Shown: in pieces, positions 1 to 6,428 of the stretch
Numbering within the stretch: position 1 is the first letter of the stretch
Layout: each line of letters begins with the position of its first letter
Assembly (NCBI GenBank): GCA_000433755.1
Contig: FR891233.1
Coordinates: forward strand, 1 to 18,378
Length of the DNA stretch: 18,378 nucleotides
DNA from: Clostridium sp. CAG:465
GTDB taxonomy: Bacteria > Bacillota > Clostridia > TANB77 > CAG-465
Direction of reading: 5' to 3'
Position numbers and translations under genes: made by a program
Notes under the pieces: generated by a model
Database searches by the model: none
The model's input: only the letters and a program-made list of their open reading frames with translations
What the model was told of the DNA's origin: nothing

Positions 1-909
1 ACTTGAAAATATATAATCTTCTATTTCATACACACTCTTATCTACACTTGCAAGTGTATATGGATATTGATCCTTGTTAGATGGTTCTTTGTCTTCACTA
101 ATATTTATTTTTTCATCATTTATTGTAAGTGTATTATACTTAACAACATAGTTTGATATTAACTCATTCATTTGACCTTTAAAAATATGTTTTTTACCAT
201 TTATTTTTTTTGTATTTACAGTTATTATTTCATTTTCTATCATATCTTCTATTGCTGTTTGTTCATCAGTTTTGTATTTATCAAAATCTTTTACTTTTAA
301 ATTAATTGCTGAATTTAATTCTTTTCCAACAAGTTTTACCTTTGCATTTGCAAGATAACGTATTACTTCTATGTATGTTGCTTTATCATCTGCATTGTCT
401 TTAGTAATATCACTTTCTCCTATTATTCCTCTATATTTTGCATATTCAACCCATATTGCATTATCATAATTTTCCTTAGGAGTTCCTGCAAATCCTGATA
501 TGTCATACATATTAAATGAAGCTGATAAAATCATTTTTATTGCCTCAGACTTTGTTATACTTTCACCAGTTTTTGTACTCTCATTATTATACATTTTATC
601 AAAACCATATGTTTTCATTGTTTCTTCATATTTTTTATATGGTTTAAATTTATTATAGTTTATCAGTAAATTTATTCCAAATACAGCTAGTCCAATAATA
701 ACTGCTATAGATATAGCTAAAATAATAATGAATCTTTTTCTCTTATCATACTTATCTAATTTTCTTTTTTCCTTTTTAGGTTTTGTTTTACCTTTTTGTT
801 CATATGATGGAATTATTTTCTTATTTTTATTTATATTTTGATTTTTATTTATATTATTTTTATCATTTTCTTCTTTTTTTATTTTTTTGCTCATGTTATC
901 ATTTTCCAC
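1..909 (-). CDS. Membrane-anchored protein with SLH-like repeats, 3' end outside window
   Basis: This gene reads from a GTG at 909 to the window edge, giving 303 residues with no stop. The GTG is chosen because GAGGTGA lies 5 bases upstream; the in-frame ATG at 894 would be 20 bases away. Residues 1-59 are a Lys/Asn-rich cytoplasmic tail, and residues 60-83 form one membrane helix. The outside part begins with a stretch (about 112-195) resembling degenerate S-layer homology repeats: a TKSEAIKMIL helix, an aromatic W-x-E-Y-A helix followed by GII, and a second helix with YIEVIRYL. SLH domains bind secondary wall polymers, so a role in tying the pilus machine to the wall is inferred. It is the last visible gene of the pilus operon, 33 bases after the preceding stop. 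The SLH match is weak by eye. Confidence 0.75.
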   Translation of the reverse strand, partial: MENDNMSKKIKKEENDKNNINKNQNINKNKKIIPSYEQKGKTKPKKEKRKLDKYDKRKRFIIILAISIAVIIGLAVFGINLLINYNKFKPYKKYEETMKTYGFDKMYNNESTKTGESITKSEAIKMILSASFNMYDISGFAGTPKENYDNAIWVEYAKYRGIIGESDITKDNADDKATYIEVIRYLANAKVKLVGKELNSAINLKVKDFDKYKTDEQTAIEDMIENEIITVNTKKINGKKHIFKGQMNELISNYVVKYNTLTINDEKINISEDKEPSNKDQYPYTLASVDKSVYEIEDYIFSS

Positions 910-942
910 TTACATCACCTCTTTATACACAAATCTAAAAAA

Positions 943-2184
943 CTATGGATTACATATTGGGCAAGGATAAAATCCTTCCAATGTAATATATGTATTACCT
1001 TCCTTTAATACTGCTTTTACTGAAGCTGCTTGTTGTTTTGTAAAAAGAAAACTTGGCGTAATATTTTCATGTGTAGATACTCTATATTCTGGACAATTTA
1101 CATCTTTATGATATAAATTTAAATTATATTTTGAATAATTTGGTTCACCTTCATTTTTATTTACTTTTGGAATAGATAAATAATAACGTGTTGTTTGTGT
1201 AAGTTTAGCTGTACTATATGCTCTTACATTTAAATATCTATTACCAATTGAAATTCCTTGTACTAAAGCCATAATTCCAACGTTTTGAATTTGACTCTCC
1301 ATTTCTCCTTCTTCTAAAGTTGGGAATACAAAATTATATCTTATTCCAGCCTGTGATGCATAAGAATTGTTGTTATTAGTAGCATATTCCATCTCATCTT
1401 GTATAGAATTAATTATAACCTGTTTTCTTTTATTTTGTAAGTTACTAACAACATTTTTTAAAAGCTCTATTTTGCTAGTATCACTAATTGAATTTATATC
1501 TCTATTTTTCTCATCTATAAGGGCTAAATTATTTTTAGTATCTGAGATATAGAAACTAGAAACAGGTATCTCAGTAACTTTTCCAGATCTTTTATTTATA
1601 TATCCTCTATGAGTTATATAGTCATCCATTGTAAATTCAATTACATGAGTTGAACGTAAATTAGATTTTGCCACTTCATAATCATCTGTATAACTTAATT
1701 TACCTGCATTATTTACATCTGTATATAAATAATACGTATAAGAATAATACTTCTTTGGTTTTAATACATGTTTTATTACATTTTCCCCATTTTCTGTAAA
1801 TTCTTCGATTGATGATACCTGAACTCCATTATAATCTATTATAGCTATAGCTGGAATAAAATATTGTAAATATTGTTCTGCTGTTTTATTTCCTTTTATA
1901 TTAAAGTTATTATATAGTGAATTCATAAAAGTATCAACTGCTATATTTGCATTAACGCTAATTTTGTTATTACTTTCTCCTGAATAACCATAGTCTATTT
2001 TATTATCCTCATTTTCAACCTCTTTCATTTGATCTGAAGCATCATTCAAAGCAGAATTTATAATTTTTTTATAATACATTTCTTGTTCTTCTGCTTTTAT
2101 AGTAAAGGAAACATTTACATACACTGTTATTATAATTGGTAAAGTAATTCCTACAAAAATCAATGCAAAATCAGTTATTTTCAT
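943..2184 (-). CDS. Pilin-operon membrane protein with C-terminal Ada-like zinc-binding motif
   Basis: A 413-residue protein, 19 bases after the dockerin gene, with GGGGTGA 5 bases before its ATG. Residues 5-27 form a single N-terminal membrane helix followed directly by a charged helix, the layout of a pseudopilin or TadE-like subunit. Most of the rest is a polar extracellular domain I do not recognise. The last 56 residues are distinctive: Y358-H359-x4-C364, a Ser/Thr-rich linker, an Ala-containing helix, then GFYPC408-PIC411-NP at the very end. This spacing resembles the YH-x-C ... GYxPCxxC zinc motif of Ada-like domains that accompany some nucleases and competence proteins. I infer metal binding; DNA binding is possible but unproven. 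Three Cys and one His are available as ligands. No signal peptidase or class III prepilin site is evident. Confidence 0.8.
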   Translation of the reverse strand: MKITDFALIFVGITLPIIITVYVNVSFTIKAEEQEMYYKKIINSALNDASDQMKEVENEDNKIDYGYSGESNNKISVNANIAVDTFMNSLYNNFNIKGNKTAEQYLQYFIPAIAIIDYNGVQVSSIEEFTENGENVIKHVLKPKKYYSYTYYLYTDVNNAGKLSYTDDYEVAKSNLRSTHVIEFTMDDYITHRGYINKRSGKVTEIPVSSFYISDTKNNLALIDEKNRDINSISDTSKIELLKNVVSNLQNKRKQVIINSIQDEMEYATNNNNSYASQAGIRYNFVFPTLEEGEMESQIQNVGIMALVQGISIGNRYLNVRAYSTAKLTQTTRYYLSIPKVNKNEGEPNYSKYNLNLYHKDVNCPEYRVSTHENITPSFLFTKQQAASVKAVLKEGNTYITLEGFYPCPICNP

Positions 2185-2203
2185 AAATTCACCCCGTTTT
2201 CTT

Positions 2204-3466
2204 TTAGTGATTAGATATAATAATTTGTAAAGCTGTTATATCTAAAGAATCAATTTTTCCATTTCCATTTACATCTGATCTATTTTTTTGATCTTGTGTA
2301 AGTGATGAAATATCACTTATATATTTATTTAAGATACTTACATCGGTTATATCTATCTTTCCATCATTATTTAAATCTCCAACTATATAACCATTTGTTA
2401 TATAACTATTTATATAATTAACATCTTTTTGATCTATTAAGCCATCTCCATTTATATCGTATTTGTATTTCTCATCATCAGATAATGTAGCATTTCCCTC
2501 AACATAATTTCTAACTTTTTCTAAATCTGATTCATTAAACATCTTTAAGTTTCCTTCTTCTAATACATTTGTTATATTAAGAGTAAATACTGTTTCGTCT
2601 GATTTATATCCCAAAGTATCAACAGCATATACCTTAATTTTATATGTATTTCCTTCTGAGAAAGCATCATTTCCTCCGCTTATACTGTTACCCTCTATGC
2701 TAGTACTCGTATTATCACTTTGTTTTATTATAGTCCAAAAATATTTTTCAATTTTATTATTCACATTTTCATTTGATGCAAAAGCTGTAGATACTGCCTC
2801 AAATGAAAGTTCCTGTAATTTAGTAACCTGTACTTTAACTTCTGAATTTTGCTCTATTTCATTAGTACCTAGAGTAACTTTTGGAGCACCAGGGGCCTGT
2901 ATATGTCCTTTGTATGTAGCATCAACTTTAGCCCATGCATTATTTTTTACAATTCCACCATAATTTACCTGTATTCTTGTTTTATTTGAAGTAACTATTA
3001 TAGCGTTAAATAAAGAACCTGCAAGTGTTGTATTACTATTTTTTACTTTTACATAAATTTCATCTTTTTCATTTAAAGGATATATTTTATTTTTTAATGT
3101 TTTATCCATTATAGAACCAGAGGTTGTACTATCTATAGCTTCAAATATATCGTCATTATAATCAATATAACTTTGTTCAATAAAATTACCAGATGCATCG
3201 GAATCTTGAGTTAAAACTTTTCTATGAGCTTCTATTTCTATATCATAGATATTTCCAGTATTCCCTAGTTCATTTACAAAATTATTATACATTAATTGAT
3301 CTATATATCCATTATTCATAACCTGATCTGCAAAATTTGTAGTTGCTTTTAATACTAAATTATATGACATATCATCTTGTCTTTCAAAAAAGTTATATAA
3401 GGGAAATAGCACCATAAGAAGTACTAAAACCATTATTGTTATAACAATACTCAAGTTATCTTTCAT
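2204..3466 (-). CDS. Pilin-like membrane protein with Ig/PKD-like domain and C-terminal dockerin
   Basis: A 420-residue protein with one N-terminal membrane helix (about 5-26). Residues 27-190 are paralogous to the 262-residue protein at 4476-5264: both share a MYNNFV-x-L-x-TGN-x-YDI segment and end in an INYGG/VNYGG motif. Residues about 190-305 look like a beta-sandwich of the Ig or PKD type. The C-terminus has three 12-residue calcium loops of the D-x-N-x-D-G-x-I-x-x-x-D pattern at 337-348, 364-375 and 398-409, each followed by a short helix. The last two, with their helices, form a complete type I dockerin-like pair; the first is an extra half-repeat. Dockerins bind cohesins, so this subunit could display or capture cohesin-bearing proteins at the cell surface. 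No cohesin is in the window. GGAGGAGA lies about 9 bases before the ATG. Confidence 0.85.
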   Translation of the reverse strand: MKDNLSIVITIMVLVLLMVLFPLYNFFERQDDMSYNLVLKATTNFADQVMNNGYIDQLMYNNFVNELGNTGNIYDIEIEAHRKVLTQDSDASGNFIEQSYIDYNDDIFEAIDSTTSGSIMDKTLKNKIYPLNEKDEIYVKVKNSNTTLAGSLFNAIIVTSNKTRIQVNYGGIVKNNAWAKVDATYKGHIQAPGAPKVTLGTNEIEQNSEVKVQVTKLQELSFEAVSTAFASNENVNNKIEKYFWTIIKQSDNTSTSIEGNSISGGNDAFSEGNTYKIKVYAVDTLGYKSDETVFTLNITNVLEEGNLKMFNESDLEKVRNYVEGNATLSDDEKYKYDINGDGLIDQKDVNYINSYITNGYIVGDLNNDGKIDITDVSILNKYISDISSLTQDQKNRSDVNGNGKIDSLDITALQIIISNH

Positions 3467-3510
3467 ATACCACTATCTCTCCTCCTTTTATTTTAACTAC
3501 TAACTTATTT

Positions 3511-3930
3511 TTAATTTAATGTTATATCTATATTCTTATCACCTTTATATCTTAAAATATAACTATCAGTACCTATAGCTTTTAAGGCATCAGAATAACT
3601 CATATTACTACGTAAATTTCCTGATTTTGTTGTTATTGTAACATTATAACCGCTATCAGAATTACCTTCATCATATAAATCTTTTTTTACATAATTTACA
3701 AAATATGAAAAAACATCACTACTTGTCAAATGAGATTGACCTTTTTGTGATTCCTCAAGTCCTGTTGTCGGAGTATTAATAATAGAGGAATTTAAACCGG
3801 TTGTATACGAAAAAGCAGAATCAGCATAACTATTAACACTTAAAAATAAAACAATAGATAAACTAAGAGCTATTACAAAAATTATAACATAAGTTGCAGT
3901 GTACAATAGTGTACTAGTTGAATCATCCAT
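3511..3930 (-). CDS. Minor pilin-like single-pass protein
   Basis: A 139-residue protein with AAGGAGGAA just upstream of its ATG. Residues about 9-30 are a long hydrophobic helix following a short acidic N-terminus (MDDSTST). The polar part carries an LTSSDVFSYFVNYV segment that parallels the SGAQV and TGADV segments of the 133- and 162-residue pilin-like proteins in the same operon. I take these three to be one family of pilin subunits. The C-terminal half alternates hydrophobic and polar residues, as in a small beta domain. It lacks the Gly/Glu+5 signature of a Flp-type prepilin. The gene lies 44 bases from each neighbour. Family assignment rests on context and architecture, not on a recognised domain. 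Confidence 0.8.
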   Translation of the reverse strand: MDDSTSTLLYTATYVIIFVIALSLSIVLFLSVNSYADSAFSYTTGLNSSIINTPTTGLEESQKGQSHLTSSDVFSYFVNYVKKDLYDEGNSDSGYNVTITTKSGNLRSNMSYSDALKAIGTDSYILRYKGDKNIDITLN

Positions 3931-3974
3931 TTCTTATTCCTCCTTTTTAATTTGTTCTAAAATATATTATCTCA

Positions 3975-4406
3975 TTATTTTTCTTTAAAAGAAATTATTA
4001 CTTTATTGTCATTTTTTTCTACATTAGCTATATACATGCTAGATGAAAATGTAGTATCAATAGAAATTTTTTCATTATCTTTTTCTATTTGCAAATAAAT
4101 TTTTAAATTGTCTATTTCTTTGTCTTTTTCCTCGACTGTTGTAAAATCAATTGAATTATATCTAATTGTTACATTGCTATTATTTCTATATTTTTTTATT
4201 GTATTTAAGAACTCTAACAGAGTTTTTTCAGTATTATCATATGAGTCAAACTCATCAAATGTATTTTGAATAGATGTATCTGTCTCATATACTTGACCAT
4301 AAATAGTTGTTACTTGATTTATAATCAAAAGTACTGCACTTGCCACTGTCATTGTCACTATTAAGCTTACAGCAATTATTAAAGCTTTATTTGACATATA
4401 ATCCAT
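3975..4406 (-). CDS. Minor pilin-like single-pass protein
   Basis: A 143-residue protein. The membrane helix covers about residues 8-29 and is followed by an acidic, Thr/Asp/Asn-rich helix, and then by a beta-rich tail with repeated Ile/Val and Lys/Asp alternation. Size and layout match the neighbouring pilin-like genes, but I see no clear sequence match to them beyond the helix. AGGAGAT is about 12 bases before the ATG at 4406, a longer spacing than its neighbours, and a second in-frame ATG three codons later is even further away, so the first is kept. Probably a pseudopilin-type component that sits at the tip or base of the filament; this is inferred from position only. Confidence 0.75.
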   Translation of the reverse strand: MDYMSNKALIIAVSLIVTMTVASAVLLIINQVTTIYGQVYETDTSIQNTFDEFDSYDNTEKTLLEFLNTIKKYRNNSNVTIRYNSIDFTTVEEKDKEIDNLKIYLQIEKDNEKISIDTTFSSSMYIANVEKNDNKVIISFKEK

Positions 4407-4475
4407 ATAGTTTAACTCATCTCCTTTTTTTATAAAACAAATAATATATTCAATGAAAGATGTATATTTAATGTG

Positions 4476-5264
4476 CTATTTAGTAACATCTAAATTTTTG
4501 TACTCTTCTTCCATTATAGTACCGCCATAATTTATATATATACGAGTGTTATTCTCAGTTCCACCTATTCCTAATGTAAATGCATTGAATATAACTGTTG
4601 CAATAGTAACATTCTCGTTTTTAATTCTTACTGAAAATTCATCTCCCTTATTCATAGTGTATATTCTGTTTGAATTATCAATTTCAACATTTCCAGATTC
4701 ATTTTCTTTGTAATTTGCATACATATATGGAATTAATGAAATTGAACTCTTATCAATATTTCTATACTCAGATAACTCCATTTTTGAATAAGCAACTGTA
4801 TCTGTTTCATCAAACACTTTTAATATCTGATCTTGTGTATATTTTATTTCAGATGTATTATATGATAATTTTATATTTTCCTTCTTGTAGTTATTTCCAG
4901 ATATTGTTACATACTTAGTAGTTGTTTCCTTTAACATATTTGCATATAAAGCATAATCTAATGTTGCAAGAAGTTTACCGTCATCATCATACACATAATA
5001 TGCTGGTTCATATTTTTTTGAAACATGTTCCATTTTAATGTCATATGTATTTCCTGTAACTGACAATCTTGAAACAAAATTATTATACATCTCTTCCGAT
5101 ATATATCCTTTTGCTGTTACTTCGTCAACAAAACTACTTGTAATTTTAAGTGCAAGAGAATATGATATATCATCTATTTTTTCAAAAGTAATATACAATG
5201 GTAGTATAAAAAATATAAGTACAGAAATTAGTATTGAAAAAAATCTTTGTAAATTATCTTCCAT
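4476..5264 (-). CDS. Minor pilin-like protein, dockerin-less paralogue of the 2204-3466 product
   Basis: A 262-residue protein with AAAGGAGGGA directly before its ATG. Residues 8-25 form the membrane helix, followed by FEKIDDISYSLALKIT, which aligns with FERQDDMSYNLVLKAT in the 420-residue protein. The shared pattern continues: a GYI-x-x-x-MYNNFV segment, TGN-x-YDI, and a C-terminal block with KGDEFSVRIKN and IYINYGG. The protein stops about where the Ig-like and dockerin domains begin in its paralogue, so it seems to be the ancestral single-domain form. Its middle portion (about 85-190) is an insertion with a YYVYDDDGK segment. It follows the 162-residue gene by 15 bases and is surely cotranscribed with it. 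Function is inferred from the locus: a conserved low-abundance pilus subunit or assembly initiator. Confidence 0.8.
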   Translation of the reverse strand: MEDNLQRFFSILISVLIFFILPLYITFEKIDDISYSLALKITSSFVDEVTAKGYISEEMYNNFVSRLSVTGNTYDIKMEHVSKKYEPAYYVYDDDGKLLATLDYALYANMLKETTTKYVTISGNNYKKENIKLSYNTSEIKYTQDQILKVFDETDTVAYSKMELSEYRNIDKSSISLIPYMYANYKENESGNVEIDNSNRIYTMNKGDEFSVRIKNENVTIATVIFNAFTLGIGGTENNTRIYINYGGTIMEEEYKNLDVTK

Positions 5265-5279
5265 ATTCCCTCCTTTAGT

Positions 5280-5768
5280 TTAATCGGCCCCCATAATTGT
5301 AATACTAGTACCCTTTTTATCTCCACCAATTGAAACATTTTCTTCAATTTTTATTGTAAATTTTTGATTATCCATAATTTTTTTCATAGCAAGTTCATAA
5401 TTAGTTGAATTCGCATGAGTATAGCCTAAATTAATTTTAGATACCTGTGGAGTATAGCTTTCATATGAACCAATTAATTTAAAATTTATTACATCAATTC
5501 TCACATCTTCACTATTATAAAAATAACTAAGTAAATTTTTTACATCTGCACCAGTAATATAGTTTGTTCCAGATACATTATATGTTCCTGCTGTTAAAAT
5601 ATCTTGAATACTTTGTTCATAATTTGCAGCAAAATCTTGGCCACGCCCAACATTTGATGCCATTTGTTTTGCTGTGTTATAATACATTAAAACTGCAGAA
5701 ATTGTTGCAACTGCAAGTAAAGTGCTTACACCTATTACAATAGCTCTAATTGGAGCACTTTCGTCCAT
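5280..5768 (-). CDS. Pilin-like protein, second copy after the major pilin gene
   Basis: A 162-residue protein whose ATG follows GAGGTGGT at 6-8 bases. It starts MDESAPIRAI and has a membrane helix at about 9-30 that runs into an amphipathic helix, as in type IV-like pilins. A YITGADVKNLLSYF segment corresponds to MSGAQVRTAAVQL in the 133-residue protein, so the two are likely homologous subunits. The C-terminal part is beta-rich and ends with an ITIMGAD strand. It lies 172 bases downstream of the major pilin gene, the longest gap in the operon, and a long hairpin sits in that gap. No canonical prepilin cleavage site can be seen. A minor or alternative pilin is the best reading. Confidence 0.8.
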   Translation of the reverse strand: MDESAPIRAIVIGVSTLLAVATISAVLMYYNTAKQMASNVGRGQDFAANYEQSIQDILTAGTYNVSGTNYITGADVKNLLSYFYNSEDVRIDVINFKLIGSYESYTPQVSKINLGYTHANSTNYELAMKKIMDNQKFTIKIEENVSIGGDKKGTSITIMGAD

Positions 5769-5940
5769 GATTTTACCACCTCACTTTAAATTTATATATA
5801 ATATACACTTTAAGAAATTAATTTTCTTTAATTGTACACATTTTCCACATTAAATTAATTTTTTAAACTATATATTAGTAGTAAAGGTATATAACTATAT
5901 ATTCGTATATAATTATATACCTTTAAAAATATTTAAAATA
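5769..5940 (-). other. 172-base gap after the major pilin gene with a 19-bp hairpin (5883-5924)
   Basis: On the minus-strand transcript, two 19-base arms (5924-5906 and 5901-5883) pair along their whole length with one G-U wobble and a CGAA loop. The hairpin starts 16 bases after the pilin stop and has no U-run after it, so it is not a classic terminator. It is placed like a 3'-end stabiliser or processing barrier that would keep pilin mRNA more abundant than the genes downstream. The rest of the gap is A+T-rich without an open frame; TATATT-like boxes near 5795-5810 lack a convincing -35. Confidence 0.65.
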
Positions 5941-6342
5941 CTATTTTTTAGTAAATGTTACTGTAACCGCTCCATTAGAATTTGTTACAGATCCTTCAAA
6001 TTGTGAAGTTGTACCTAATTCTTTTATTTTTGAATTAACTGCATTTGTAACATCATCTGTTGCCTTAGTATACGATTCATCACCAATTGTGACTGTAATA
6101 GTAGCATCGTCTCTATTAACTAACTGAACAGCTGCTGTTCTAACCTGAGCACCAGACATTTTTTTTCCGTCGTATTGAGCAACTAAATCGTTCATTAAAC
6201 TTTCAGAAATACCACTAACTTGAGCTTGACCTTTGTTTAGTAGGTTTTGTCCCATACCTGTGATTAGCATTACTGCTGCAATTATTATGATTGTGATGAA
6301 AAGACCAACACCAATCATGATCGCTTTTTGTGCGTTATCCAT
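5941..6342 (-). CDS. Probable major pilin-like protein of the Tad-like system
   Basis: A 133-residue protein. It opens MDNAQKAIMIGVG, with a hydrophobic helix at about 7-29, an amphipathic Gly/Gln/Ser-rich extension, and a beta-rich C-terminus built largely of Thr, Val and Asn. It is the first subunit gene after the ATPase and platform genes and is flanked on both sides by transcript hairpins, which is the usual place of the major pilin. The codons look cleaner than those of its neighbours, which fits high expression, though that is an impression. Unlike Flp pilins, no G/E+5 leader is present, so processing by a TadV-like peptidase is doubtful or uses a different rule. AGGGGG lies about 10 bases before the ATG, a long spacing. 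Confidence 0.8.
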   Translation of the reverse strand: MDNAQKAIMIGVGLFITIIIIAAVMLITGMGQNLLNKGQAQVSGISESLMNDLVAQYDGKKMSGAQVRTAAVQLVNRDDATITVTIGDESYTKATDDVTNAVNSKIKELGTTSQFEGSVTNSNGAVTVTFTKK

Positions 6343-6372
6343 AATTTATATACCCCCTTTTAAATAATTATA

Positions 6373-6407
6373 AACATATATGTTAAACACCTTATGGACA
6401 TGGTGTT
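6373..6407 (-). other. Inverted repeats in the leader of the major pilin gene
   Basis: In the 86-base gap between platform and pilin genes, the minus strand has a stem of AACACC and GGTGTT around a 10-base loop (6407-6386), then a perfect 12-base palindrome, AACATATATGTT (6384-6373), shortly before the ribosome binding site. They could mark an mRNA processing point or slow ribosomes from the upstream gene. No U-run and no convincing promoter accompany them. Confidence 0.5.
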
Positions 6408-6428
6408 ATAACCTAATTTATTTGTCTT

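Noticed and set aside
2207..2461. Calcium loops as a calmodulin-like regulatory EF-hand
   Set aside because: The loops are followed by single short helices in tandem without the leading E helix, which fits dockerin-type repeats, and the protein is extracellular.
2697..2963. Plus-strand open frame inside the dockerin-pilin gene
   Set aside because: It overlaps a well-supported minus-strand gene and has no ribosome site and no recognisable content. The same holds for the other plus-strand frames, such as 1367-1552, 4670-4918, 5038-5283, 7014-7338, 9546-9842, 12629-12916, 13395-13622, 14711-14983 and 15998-16186.
5883..5924. Hairpin after the major pilin as a terminator
   Set aside because: No U-run follows it on the minus transcript, and the operon continues with well-formed genes.
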